Below are positions 32,614 through 43,889 of a stretch of DNA of 64,000 bases, one piece after another. The stretch spans positions 55,221,544 through 55,285,543 of the forward strand of contig NC_071354.1 in the NCBI RefSeq assembly GCF_943734655.1, in the 5' to 3' direction. The stretch is from Sabethes cyaneus. Its lineage: Eukaryota; Arthropoda; Insecta; Diptera; Culicidae. Below the pieces are notes generated by a model. The model was not told where the DNA came from. It saw only the letters and a program-made list of their open reading frames with translations, and ran no database searches. Position numbers and translations under genes: made by a program. Within the stretch, counting starts at the first letter, position 1; every line of letters begins with the position of its first letter.

Positions 32614-32895
32614 CACAGAGAACAGACTACCAGGTAATTGACAAAAAGTGTGTAAAAGGTTTCTATGTAATCTACGAGTAATCCTTCAATAGAGCACCCC
32701 TCGAGCAGTAAGTGGCAAACTAAATCTTGATGTCGCTGCCATTGCTGCTATGTAACTCCAGCACAAAGAAATATTGATAAAGGTACATTGATGTTTTTTG
32801 ATGCGTTTGGCAAACTATTTCTGGAGGGCGCTACCGACAGATTTTACACACAAAAATTCGATTACTTCCTTCGAGCCTGTTAATCTGTTCTCTGT
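32614..32895. mobile_element. hAT-like MITE nested in a TA-type element
   Basis: The ends are CACAGAGAACAGA and its inverse TCTGTTCTCTG(TG). They are similar to hobo/Hermes-type hAT termini, which begin CAGAGAAC. The element is flanked by GGTACAGG at 32606-32613 and 32896-32903, a duplication of 7-8 bp as expected for hAT. The duplicated bases include the first bases of the TA-flanked element that starts at 32900, so this insertion is the younger of the two. No coding capacity. Confidence 0.65.
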
Positions 32896-32899
32896 GGTA

Positions 32900-33256
32900 C
32901 AGGTATACCTCGATATAAGACAGCCTCGTTATAAAACAACCTCGATATAAGACAATTTTGTCTTATATCGAAACAAATCCCTTTGACATAGCTGATAACG
33001 ATACCAGAGCTGATTTTCCATTCTGAAATCGATGCCATGAAGATGATCATTATTTCAAAATAACCCCAAAAATAGTAAAAAAAATAATAGTTCAAACAAT
33101 AATAAATAGTTCAAAAACCGTAAACACATAACACAGAGCAAAACTGGCGACCGCTAATGCATTTTTTTTTTGAAAAAACCATGTTTCGATATAAGACAAT
33201 TTCGATATGAGACAACTTTTAGAAATTATAAATTGTCTTATATCGAGGTATCCCTG
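32900..33256. mobile_element. TA-flanked inverted-repeat element (pogo/mariner-like MITE)
   Basis: The left end CAGGTATACCTCGATATAAG and right end CTTATATCGAGGTATCCCTG are inverted copies, with TA on both outer sides (32898-32899 and 33257-33258). Several internal copies of the TATAAGACA motif occur in both orientations. Its left boundary was duplicated by the hAT-like insertion just upstream. No transposase. Confidence 0.75.
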
Positions 33257-33375
33257 TAACACGTATTTTTTAAAACAATGTTTAACTAAAGCATATTTAG
33301 ATGCACAACAAAAATTCGGGGAAAAGCTTTCCGTTTTGCAGATAGAGTACATATATTATTTGAATTGCCTAAAAA

Positions 33376-33700
33376 TGCAGCCAAAAAAGTATTCGGACAG
33401 TTGACTATTAGTTGAAGCAAATGTCCTTTCTCGCTCAACTACTACCTTGTAGGACCATTTACGTTCTTGATGACCTGTTTTAATCTGTTTGGGATAAAAT
33501 TAACAATTTTTCAAATATCCCTCTGTGAATTGCTGACCAGTTTTTGCAAGAGCTCGGTTTAAGTCATTTTTGGAAAGAAATGGAATGATTTCTCATTATA
33601 GAAATAAAATTATCTAAAAAGATGTTCAAAAGGGTTCAAATCTAGACTGAATACTGATGTTTCGATAGCGCTAGGACAATTGTATGGTGCCTACCGCTTA
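33376..33700 (-). pseudogene. Tc1-like transposase C-terminal remnant
   Basis: On the minus strand, three separate frames give pieces in the order expected at the end of a Tc1/mariner transposase: a degenerate SPDLNPIE-like block (reading SIQSRFEPF, near 33640), a helix-rich middle, and IVNFIPNRLKQVIKNVNGPTR (about 33450-33510). The last resembles the typical LVxSMPRRLxAVIKxxGGPT ending. About 65 bp further on, TGTCCGAATACTTTTTTGGC marks the element end. Stops interrupt it, so it is not functional. Confidence 0.6.
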
Positions 33701-34083
33701 CAATTATCGACAGTATGTTTAAATTCAACATCCCGGTACAATATGTATGTACCACACAATTACAATTTTGCTTTAATTTCACCTAAAATTGTTCAGATAA
33801 TTGAGTTTACACTTAGTTCTTTCCAAAAATATATACCTTTGCTACCTCGGAGCTTTCCATGCATCCAGACAAGGTATGACACTAACCGCATTGCTTGTTT
33901 ATTTGCTGACGAGTGATTTTTCTCTTGTAACCCTTCTCTTTTAGTTATTCTTGCATAAGAGTTGTTGGTGTCATACCTTGTTGATTTGTTGATTTTTTAA
34001 TATATTTATGAACAAAAATCAGTTGGGGGGTTAAAAGTAAATTTTTTTGCAATCATTTTCAAGTGATTTTCAACGACAGAATA

Positions 34084-34483
34084 CAGTGGACCCCCGTTCA
34101 TTTGAACGATTTCTCATGCAAACTAACGGGGTTGGTTTTTAATTTGAACAACTGGCAACCCTAAATATGCTGGAACTTGTGTGAACTGGGCGCCCTACTC
34201 TTTGTTATTGTTTTGGTGGTTTGATTCAGTTGAAAGTTGGAAGCAGCGAATATTTCATTCTCCGATCGGATTTCTATCATCATTGGAAAACGCAATGTGA
34301 AACAGATTAAACACGCTAGAGCAGTATAAACAAATCGCGTTTAAGCGCATTGTCTGCATAAGCAAATGATGTCATGTTGAGAATGACATTTGAACTATTT
34401 TTAATTTGCACGGCGTGCAAACCAACGGGGTGCAAATTAAAAAGTATTCAGATTAAAAACGGTCAAACGAACGGGGATCCACG
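34084..34483. mobile_element. TA-flanked pogo-like MITE
   Basis: The ends CAGTGGACCCCCGTTCATTT and AACGAACGGGGATCCACGG-type inverse match over about 26 bp with a few changes and are flanked by TA (34082-34083 and 34484-34485). The interior has no coding frame. It is inserted in the GGGGAGAG-family copy. Confidence 0.75.
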
Positions 34484-34662
34484 GTACATATTAAATTTAA
34501 ATTACTGCATGGCATCACGAAGTAATAAGAGTTAATATTTAAAAATATGACAATCGAATTGTGACAGTGAGACAAAATTACACCTTCACATTTGTGGTTG
34601 TAACAAATTAAGTATATAAACAATATGACTGAAACTTTTTTTCAGATCACTGGAAGGATATA

Positions 34663-35584
34663 CCGTCATCCGGGAATACTTGCAACACTTTGGCGCATCG
34701 CACTTTTGACAGCTCTAACGCATTTGTTTGTTAACATAACCATTTGTACCCAATGCCATTTTAAAGAAGGGATGTTTACCTATTGTTTAGTTAAGTTTAA
34801 TCCATTACATCATTGTTTTGCTTGTTTTTATACGATTGGAAAGTAATTTCACTTTCAGAGTAGGAAAAATGGATGTGCAAAGTTGCGTCAGTTCATTGAC
34901 ATGGAATTATTTTTTATTATTTGGTTCCTGTACACAATAAGTGCATTATATAAGCTAACAAATAGCAACTTTGAGCTTTGTTTATATTTTGAACTTGAGA
35001 AGAAACAATGAATTCGTGTTGTTACTTCCAATATGGCGCGGCTTGCAGCACTTGTAAAAATGAAAATTATTGTAATAGACAGTATGTACAAAGTAAGTTT
35101 GCATCTGTACGATGTTATTTTGTCTACCACCATCTCCAGAAAAATTAAAATTGTGAAAAATTCCACGTGCCTGGAAACGGCAATTTGGAGTTCGCCGACA
35201 TGCTGCATTTTAATCGAATATCTTTAAAAAAGCGATAGACGAAATTGGGAAACAAAAAACGCCTCCAGTATCTCTTGTTTTACTACAAATACATTCAAAA
35301 TATCTCAAAAGAGTCATTCGCGGTTTGAAATCAGATATAAAATCATAAGAAATGCAAAATCAGAAAAGTGTTGCAAGTAACCCCGTTTACTGGGTAACTT
35401 GCAACACCCCTATTTTCGGTTCATTCTGCAGATTCATTTAGTTTATATTTTTTCTCATAGTCATAAATCAAAAGTATTCACCACTATACAAGTTTTGGCT
35501 ACTTACATTTGGACCTAAACGCTGTACTTCGAAAGTTATACTAAGTCAAAGTTCAAAAGTGTTGCAAGTATCCCCGGATGACGG
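34663..35584. mobile_element. TA-flanked element with CCGTCATCCGGG ends
   Basis: The left end CCGTCATCCGGGAATACTTG and its inverse at the right (CAAGTATCCCCGGATGACGG) match over about 28 bp, with TA at 34661-34662 and 35585-35586. The uninterrupted copy near 18728 reads GGATATACCTTTC where this one reads GGATA-TA-[element]-TA-CCTTC, so the empty site is visible in the same window. Near 35370-35415 the terminal motif GTGTTGCAAGTAACCCC occurs again facing its inverse. No convincing transposase. Confidence 0.8.
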
Positions 35585-35749
35585 TACCTTCAAAATGGAT
35601 TGAAGAGCTCGTTGGTCATCTATCATAAAAAAAATTGGTAAAAATGTGTCTCACTGTAGACGTCTTTCCCCTATAATTTAAAATGTTAGCTATCAATGGT
35701 TTTATTTAAATAAAAATAATTAAAGAATGTGCTAGGTGCAACAGTGATA

Positions 35750-36797
35750 CAGTGGTAACCCGATTTTGTCACTCTCCGATTTTGTCACGTTTTCGACCCG
35801 TTTGTGTGATTTTGTTGTAATTTGTTTTTTCTTGTTCATTGACTTCAATTAATGCTTGTCGGATATAAATTTATCAAACACAAGGTATTTGTCACAAGGC
35901 AAGAAAATTGCTTTCGTTGTATGACAAGCTTTATAAAGAAAAGAAATGAATTTTCCGATTCAATTTATATTGTACCAATAGTTGCGTTAATGTTCCCCTA
36001 ACTAAGTTTGGTGTTCCTTGAATTGTACTATTCCGTATACATTGCTAGGTTGCTAGGTGAAAAAACATTTTAGCGCAACTATAGAAATGAGTGTCTATAG
36101 TTGTGCGCTCCAACTGCGCCTATAGTTGTGTTAAATTTTAGAAAATCGGCATTTTAAGAAATATTGCTTTAATTTTAAATAGTGTAGTCTAATTACTACC
36201 AATACTCCTAAGAACTTGGTTTATATAATGAACGTAATTGTTTTATTTAAAATGCTACGGTGACGAAAATATGCATTAATAATGAATAGTAGCGCAACTA
36301 TTGGTACTACCACATCTATTGGATCAACTACACTATAACAGCTAGAAGGTTACTTTCTTTGATAAAGTTCTTTATAATAATCTTCTCAAAAATTTTGTAG
36401 AATATTGTTTTGCTCTAACTCTTACTGCTTGAAAAATAAATTTTCTATCTCTCTTTTAGGGGGGTTAATCAAAGAATCGTTCATGCCATAAGAAAGAGCT
36501 TTTTACGCTGTGAAATTTCTCTGAATATAGTTAACCAGTATAATCAACCATTTCTGCGCAATTAAAAAACGCATGTTTTCATACCTTTGGGACCTGTGCT
36601 GTGAAAAGGCGACAAATGTCCACAGAGGCGTAGAAGGAAGTGCGAAATGTCCTAAAAGTGATTAGCATGAAATATATGTAGTTCGTTCTAAGTTATCTGC
36701 AAAAAAATAAAAATTGAAAAAATACCCGATTTTGTCACTGTCCCGTTTTTGTCACCCCTAAATTCATCATGGGGGGGACAAAACCGGGCCATTACTG
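35750..36797. mobile_element. TA-flanked pogo-like element with a nested MITE
   Basis: The ends CAGTGGTAACCCGATTTTGT and its imperfect inverse (GGACAAAACCGGGCCATTACTG) are flanked by TA (35748-35749 and 36798-36799). The subterminal motif CCCGATTTTGTCAC occurs again at 36723-36742. About 1.05 kb including the nested element at 35972-36307. No open transposase. Confidence 0.7.
35972..36307. mobile_element. MITE with GTACCAATAGTTGCG ends, nested
   Basis: Inverted ends of about 18 bp (GTACCAATAGTTGCGTTA and its near-inverse). Inside, the end-like motif recurs: GCGCAACTATAG (36073-36084) faces CTATAGTTGTGCGC (36095-36108), and another lies at 36116-36130. No clear target duplication. Confidence 0.6.
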
Positions 36798-36799
36798 TA

Positions 36800-37348
36800 T
36801 TTCTCTTCCTGGGGTGCGTAAATATTCCTTAGCGTCACCCAGTTAATTTATTTTATCAACACCTTTATTAATTTCAAATATATTCGTATGGTTAGGAAAA
36901 TATATCAAATAGATGATAATTTATTCAGTCCTCAATGAAAAATGTATGTAAAATACAGGTAACTACGGAAACAATATGAAATTGAATGAGATAAATAATT
37001 GTTTGTCCAGTGCAAGTCTTTGTTGTTTGCAAGAACGCAATTTTTTTTTTGAAATTTGTACAAATTTAAATTTGTATAGGAGAACTAGTTCTTGCTATTT
37101 TAGTTCTACGAGTAACTATTTGTATAAACCAGCTACAGATTGAATCGATTTTGGTACGTTTCACGGATTATTTTTGACACGGCCGTATTCGAAAATCAGT
37201 TTTATTCTTTTTTAAAAACAAAACTGACATCTCAGAATATTTCTTCGAGGCCGACCAGGCAATTCTGATGGCTTAGCGGACAATTCCCGGTTCGGTTTGG
37301 CGAATTCTGCGCGAAATTTCGTAATAACATTAGAAACAAAATATATCA
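36800..37348. other. No gene seen
   Basis: AT-rich unassigned DNA. Confidence 0.3.
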
Positions 37349-37745
37349 ATGTTGTACGTACATACAAGCACACGTACATACATCACAAATACACACATAC
37401 TCATACACATACATGCAAGCACACATATATGCAAGCACACATACATGCATCAATACATAAGAGCGACTCTTGATAGATGTTTTGGTTATCCACGTTTTGA
37501 CGGTTTTATATACGTTCCTTACGTATTCAAGCTTAAATATAGTTTATTTTCGTTTGATAGGTCTAAACAGAACAGTTTTCAAATAACGTATACTGATATA
37601 AAATTCAATTGTGATCTTTCATTTGTCACCAAGATCATCCAAATCTATCAACCGACTCTGACAAAAGTGAGTGCAAAACTTTCACAAGTACACACATACG
37701 TACCCACGTACATACGTACACTCACACATGCATACATACACACTA
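37349..37745. repeat. Two CACA/ACAT simple-repeat patches
   Basis: Patches at 37355-37460 and 37685-37745 consist of CACACATACATA-type units. The 133-residue frame bridging them is driven by this composition and is not taken as a gene. Confidence 0.75.
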
Positions 37746-38646
37746 TCTAATAAGGTTTCCAAAAATAAAATACGGAAACAGTTTGCTTTTACATTTTATC
37801 TGTTATCTGCAGCCAACTGAAGTAAACTATTAATCATCGCCTCGGTGATAAATTTTTGTTCGCTTCTTCATGAAGATCGATGCATTCGAAGAAGAGTGAA
37901 GAATATCATGTACGCTTCGCACCGCAAACGGACCGAAGGCGAAGAATAGAAAGCGCAAAGATAAAACACCAATGTTCGGCCTATGTATTACTCTCACGCA
38001 AGTCGCATCGCTGCAAGCATTCTAGTGTTATTATTATCTTCATTCTGGAGCAGTGAGGCGTTATTGAATCTTCGAATGCGTTCGTGCTTGAAGACTAAAT
38101 ATAGGCGTTATGATGCGATTATCAGCAAGCCTGTAATCTATACGGATCGAGACAAAGTGTTTGTCGCTTACATGTAGTGATGTCAATGAATCTGAATCTG
38201 ATCGCTTCTATGATCTTGATCGCTAGAAGCGATTTTTTTCCATCCCTGGCCAGGAATAGTTGTTTTAGCTCTTCATAATATTTATCCTCCTCCTGTCCAA
38301 GGTGAAAAGTTACTATTAATCACGAATCAAATGTTCGAAATGACCCTCAAATTCAACCGACGTTGAAGAAAAATTATTTTCGAAGATTTTTTGCAATTAG
38401 CGAGGCACTAAGACAAGCTACGCTGAATTCCCATATGAAAAAATGCAGTTATTTTCTGACCAACCGATTATCATGAGATAAGCATGAATAATTATAAATT
38501 AATTATTGTGGGAAAACAGAAAGTAATAGTACAAATTATTTGACATTAACATTTTACACTCGAAAATAATTCGTAGCCTTTGAAATTACGCAATATATCT
38601 GATAAACTAGTCATCGTGAGATCAGTTGAAAGTCTATTATTCATAA
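37746..38646. other. No gene seen; decayed repeat
   Basis: The end CCATCCCTGG near 38250 and the inverted similarity to about 31726-32080 (CAGGGATGGAA, then AGGCTTGCTGAT text) suggest a dispersed repeat, but the two copies are too divergent for firm boundaries. Confidence 0.3.
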
Positions 38647-39060
38647 CTAGCTGATTACCCGATCTTCCTCGGGGCTCTTTTCTCTCTTAGCCACTTCTAT
38701 TATATTGTACATCTGTTATTGTAACGAAAATTCTTAGAATGCAAAAAACAAAAGCCTTTTTCTTCATTTGAATGTATATATCCTCTTTCGCTGCTCTCCC
38801 CTCTCCCCCGCTACCCTCCTGTTTTCCACCAGCCGCTTGTAAATCTGTCTTCTTTTAGATAATCCCTAATGAAACAGAGCCTTTTTTTGAAACGCTCCCC
38901 TTTACCCATTTCAACCTTCCTCTCTCCATGTAAGAGACCATCCCCTCTTTTGTCAATATCCCTGTGCTGATTAATTTACGTCAAGGAACATGTGTGCCAA
39001 GTTTGATGAAGTACCGTCCAGGCGTTCCGGACTTATGCCGGAATCATAATCACGTTCCTC
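38647..39060 (-). repeat. Helitron-like element part with 3' stem-loop terminus
   Basis: On the minus strand the end reads CCCGAGGAAGATCGGG, a 5-bp stem (CCCGA/TCGGG), followed by TAATCAGCTAG and T. This is the Helitron 3' signature: hairpin about 7-11 nt before CTAG. Inside, TCAAGGAACATGTGTGCCAA recurs at 39977-39996. The 5' end is lost. Confidence 0.6.
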
Positions 39061-39403
39061 GTGCCCTTGGCTCCCTCCCAGTAAGCGCCTTCTTCTGTCA
39101 CGTAGCTAATTATGCATTATGCTCACTGAAAACTCCTATACATGATATGATTTGATTTCAGTCATATTTTAACAAACAAAATGACAAAACTTACAAGTGA
39201 ATAATCTTATTACTAACAAATTAAAAATTGTTTTATTTCTCTTAACAATAGTAGTTGATGATGGTTGAATAAAAGACAGTAAACCGAAACGTAATCAACT
39301 GAGTTTTGATATTTCACTGATCGTGATCAATTTGAATCAATTCCTATACCGAAAAGAAACAAAGCCCATATATCTTTACTCGGTGGAGCATCCTTTTTTT
39401 CTC
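39061..39403. other. No gene seen
   Basis: Unassigned AT-rich DNA between a Helitron fragment and a SINE. Confidence 0.3.
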
Positions 39404-39854
39404 GAGGGGCTCTGTAGCCGCAAGGAGTCTGCTTTGACAAACGAATGGTCGTGGGTTAGAATCTTAGTAGAATCAGACCAATCGATGTCAAAGTGACTTT
39501 AAGCATGGGTGTATTCTCAGGCCGTTCATCACCCTTCCTTCATGCTGAATTCGATATCATCCCGATAAGGCCTATTGACAGTGCAAAAATGAGACTCTTA
39601 TAGTTAAAAATGCACTGGTTAGCTGTTTGGGGACAGCGCTGTCATGTGGAATGAGGTGGGTAAAGTAGAGAAAGCATTCAAGGAAGGGTAAAACCCAATT
39701 ATACACAAGCGCGCATAAAATTCAATAAGCATATCGCTCACTGAATAGCGTTTATAACAAAGAAATGCAGTGCGGGTCATACAGCAAACACCCGGGCGAT
39801 ATCACAATAGATCAACGATACTGGTCGCAGCGATAAGTCTATACAGAAAAAAAA
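39404..39854 (+). mobile_element. tRNA-derived SINE, copy A
   Basis: Begins GGGGCTCTGTAGCCGCAAGG (A-box-like) and has a mutated B box (GGGTTAGAATC) about 35 nt on, then a tRNA-unrelated body and an A-rich tail. Flanked by about 14 bp of similar sequence (ATCCTTTTTTTCTC at 39390-39403 and ATCCTGCTTTTCTC at 39855-39868). The body matches copy B at 44119-44603, with a deletion in the middle. Confidence 0.75.
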
Positions 39855-39876
39855 ATCCTGCTTTTCTCACAGTCAC

Positions 39877-40078
39877 TTGCACAGCTGCAATCGGTGTAAA
39901 TGCAAAAGAAACACAACCCTTCTTACTTATTTGGATCTCCCCTTTTGTCAATCCCCCAGTGCAGATTACCTTGTGTCAAGGAACATGTGTGCCAAGTTTT
40001 CTGGAGAACGGTCAAGGCGATCTGGAGTTACGGCAGAACATACAAACATACTCACGCTCACTTTTATATATATGGATG
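39877..40078 (-). repeat. Helitron-like fragment (5' part)
   Basis: Shares TCAAGGAACATGTGTGCCAA and following text with 38977-39050 and ends in CACTTTTATATATATGGA, the inverse of a Helitron-like 5' start (TCCATATATATAAAAG). Confidence 0.5.
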
Positions 40079-43000
40079 AAGCTAACCAAGAAATTCTTGA
40101 GAAAGTATTCCTTCTTATCCCTTATATTAACTTTAATGTATAGAGATCACTGGAATCACGGATCGCTTAAGCTTTAATCCACCAATAGTTAAACATTTTT
40201 TATTAATGGTATAATAAAACTACTCTACTAATGTGCAAGGTCAAGTTTGAATGTAAGCCAAGCAGTAGATAATAATAAAAAACTGGAAAATAATTCACCA
40301 GGACAGGTTGTCAGCACCCAGAAAACATTAATCATTTTGATATTACCAAATTAGAACAAATAAAAAAGATTCAGAAGACAACCCGAAAAGTGATTTAACG
40401 CACTGATGACCAACATGCAACAAGTATTAAACACCCGTACGGATTCTTCATCCAATAAAATTTTCCTATAAAACTTTATGACCCAAGTTGGTGCTCCTGT
40501 GCAGCACCAGCAGGCAAACTATGCAGACCGGTAAAATATGCATAAAACCATGTGTATGACAGAATGAAACTACCGGAAAATATATGCTGACGTTTATAAA
40601 GCATACCGATCACAATCAGGTCCACTGGCTCACGCGGAATGTGTGAATTGTTGGTAACCTTGTATTTCTGCAGAGAACACGAAAAAAAAACCCACATCGA
40701 CACAATCAAAATGCCGTTTCTTCTGGTTCGGTTCGGAACTGGCCGGCCGGCCGGCGCTCGAGGCGATAAATGGTGGGTGGGCCATACGACGATGACGACG
40801 AGGACGACGGACGGCCCGGCGTCATCGTAAAATTATCAATTCAATTGCAAAATTAATGGGCCACTAGTTTCGCGATTGTGCGATGGAACCAACGGGTTAT
40901 CATTTCTTTAATGACCACTCTGATGAACACAGCTGATATGTCATTTGCATAATAAACGCGTTAGCGATAGCGACTAACTTAATGGATCGCCATTTCGCGC
41001 TTCCGCGAGCGTGTCGAAGCTAATTTAGCGACTTTTCTGGGAACGTGTGCTGAATTAAGATATAACTAACATTTTGACAGCCAATTTTCAAGAAGCTGAA
41101 TTTTTGATAGTTGTTGATTTTTTGCTACAAATGATGTGGTCAATCTTCTTCTTTCAGGGGGTTTCGACTGGTTCGCTTTCTATCCAAGACAGTTTTCAAT
41201 GAAGTCTCATCGGATAATATATCTCCAGTGACGTGTCGTACCTTGGTACTGTGTAGCTGGGCGATAATACTGTACAAGTTAGACTGAGCGGATTAGAATC
41301 TACCGACGGCTCTATTTTTCTTTCACCTTGTCAGCTTTTCCGAGAGAAACCCACGTTCACTCACATGAACGAAACTAACAACAAACAGGACGATTGTATC
41401 TAAACATGCTTTCTTAACGTAGTCCAATTTAATTATTGTGTGGCTAGTAAAGCGGATGCAAGTGGAAAACTGCCCCAGGGTTGAGGACACTGTTCTCAGT
41501 TTCATTAAATTTAAATTGTTTAACAACTCGAGCTGACCGGTCGGTCGGTCGGTGTGCTGTCATACTGTTGCCATCAATTCATCAACACAGAATGTAGTCA
41601 AAGCGTTGTGCTTTCCGGATGAAAGGATTTGCCCACGTTGGATGGTACAGAAGAACAGCATATAGCTATAACCAATTCGCTTCAAACGACTTTCAATGAG
41701 AGAACCACACAAAGTTTACGGTTTGTGGTTTTACTTCGACCGAATGTAACTACGAAACGCACGGTAATTAGTACCGTACATCAAAGGATCAAGCGAAATT
41801 AACAGGAATTAATGGTAGGGATAATATTTGGGTTTTATAGAATGCTTTGAATGATGATCGTAATAATTAAGAATTGCACATCTTTCAAAAGATCAAGACT
41901 ATCTTATTGGTCTTTAAGTTTCAATGCATTTTACGTGATCTTCGCCCTCAGAAAAGTAATTTTCAGCCACACTAATGAAATAGCCAGACGAAAAAGGGAA
42001 ATCCAACCGCAAATTCGTGCGTCGCTCAGCAGTATTTACGGCACGGGACGGCGTCATCAAATACATTCAACGCACTATAACTCAATTATCAATCAAAACG
42101 CCATTGCTTCCGCTACTCCTGCCAGTGCACACAATATGTTTGCTCAAACCGGTCACTCCATCATCAATGATGCGAGATGTTCGTGCGTACAACCAATACT
42201 CGAGCACAGTTTATGTACCCACGGCTCTCCGGCTCTGCAGTACATATGACAAATGGCCTCCATCGGACACGCACGCAGCGGCCAGCGACACTCGAATCTA
42301 CCTAAATGCGTAAACAATAAGTGAATAAATACCAGTACCCGTTCTAAAAATAGCATCATCTGGTGGTACCCCACGATCTGCGAAGAGTTGCCGAACCGGT
42401 TAAGGGCGGCCTGTCACGGGTCGGCTGTGTGTGCGGTTCCGAATCCGGCTCCAATTCCAATCCCGGCAAACGAAAACGTCCCATCATGCCCATACGCAAC
42501 GCAAGCAAGGGGACGCGACGCAGCGTGCAGCGAGGAAGGGCTTCCATTTGTCTCCAGCAGCAACAGCAGCGCAGCACCAGAAGTCGACCGGAATGGAGAT
42601 TTTTTTTTCGGTCCATTGGTCGGCTTTGCGCCGGTCAACAATCGTACGGATGTTGTGACGAAGTAATCATCAAAAAGTGAGAACCAAGAAGCGAAAACCC
42701 CAACAACGGCAACGGCAAGAGATGATCGAGGCTGTAAGTTACCCACAGTAATGCTGGCCAGAGTAGGACTCAGAGCACCAACCACGGAGCACGGTTGAAT
42801 GGCGCGATCGAGTGGCAATAATAAGATGATGGCGTGTGATGCAGCGGAAGAAGTGGAAAAGTAGATAATTTATTGTAAGTGAAGCTATTTTTAGAACCAC
42901 GGTATCGTATAAATATGGTAATGGTCGACCGGGGGGCGGGGGTCGGAAGGTGGCAGCGAACGTCGGGCATCGGATCGGGCGTATCGATGTGTGTGCCGCG

Positions 43001-43384
43001 GTAATGAATGCATGCATGCATGCTCGCTTGCAAGTCTGTGTCACTGTTGGAAGTTTATATTTCTACATTCTTTCTCGTTCTGTGCGGCCGCCCGGCCGGA
43101 TGCAATACCAGTTGTGTCGGCAAAATAATAGCCAGAATGTGAATACACAAGTAATCACGTGGTGGCTCGAAATTTTTCGTTCCAATAAAAAATCTTTTTA
43201 ATTAAATACAAAGAGGTTGTAAACACAGAAACCCCGTAAAAGATATTGTGGTTTAAGAGAAATTTTGCGAGTTTAACCGGTTAAACTGAAAGCGTTCCGA
43301 ATTGTGTTGATGTTTTCAACAATCTTCTGCGTTGTGATTAATTATCAGATTCTGGTATCTCAGTTGATAAATTTAATAAGAAAA
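40079..43384. other. No gene assigned; GC-richer islands, possible regulatory or exon DNA
   Basis: Islands at about 40700-41050 and 42010-42830 are much richer in GC than the rest. The first mixes CG-rich text with ATTA-rich motifs, like insect enhancer regions. The second carries long overlapping frames on both strands, which is expected from its composition, and ends in a good splice donor context (GAGGCT followed by GTAAGT, GT at 42736-42737). It might be a first exon of a host gene. No domain is recognisable in any frame. Confidence 0.3.
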
Positions 43385-43740
43385 CTATGAAGGTCTGTGT
43401 CTTAGGACACGAACAGTGCGCTAACGTAGAACTACGAATGTAGATGCAATTCGATAACGCTGGACGTTTTTCAAATATTCTACAGTTTATTACACAAATT
43501 TATAGCTTTATTAGATAAGGTCTAGATTTTGCTTTCCAAATGCCTGCATCTTGTGTATCAGTTTCTTCCAATTTGTAGTGCTATGAAGAATTAAACCACC
43601 AAGTCACAATCACACATCGTTTGGTGATTGGCGGTGATACCACATTTTGTAGATTTTTGAATGGCTTCTAGCACCAGATAACTTAAGATAACTGGTTGGA
43701 AACTACACACCAGTTGACATTCGATATACGTTTATTGTGT
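43385..43740. repeat. Dispersed repeat, copy 1 (partner at 52848-53240)
   Basis: Shares with 52848-53240, in order, TATGAAGGTCT, the block GTAG(A/G)ACTACGAATG, the block TCACAAT followed by a GGTGATTG motif, and a TTGGAAACT/TTGAAACTGG block. No coding potential. Class unknown. Confidence 0.5.
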
Positions 43741-43889
43741 TAAAAAACTTATTCAAATTAATTCAATATTTGTCAACACAAACCTTTTGGCTAAACAGTA
43801 AATAAAAATCAATTGATCTGGATTATCATTCACAAAACTAATTCACTCCTATCAATTTATTCGAAAATAGTTAAAAACGTCATTAATTA

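Larger units (their letters stand above)
33985..35671. mobile_element. GGGGAGAG-family TA element, copy 2, split by two insertions
   Basis: The blocks outside the two insertions (about 33985-34083, 34484-34662, 35585-35671) match, in order, the interior and right end of the copy at 17938-18821. Examples are AAAGTAAATTTT followed by GATCATTTTCAGGTGATTTT-like text, CACCTTCACATTTG, and the right end CACTGTAGACGTC. The right terminus is CTTTCCCC before TA (35672-35673). The left end is missing or too decayed to see. Confidence 0.7.

Noticed and set aside
32531..33400. Repeated CCAAAAAAGTATTCGGACAG as the two ends of one transposon
   Set aside because: The two copies are in direct, not inverted, orientation, so they are two separate Tc1-like end fragments.
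37349..37750. 133-codon plus-strand frame
   Set aside because: It is driven by CACA/ACAT simple repeats at both ends, with no domain.
42356..42818. Several overlapping frames on both strands in a GC-rich island
   Set aside because: Open frames in all directions are expected from few stop codons in GC-rich DNA. Most lack ATG and none has a recognisable domain.
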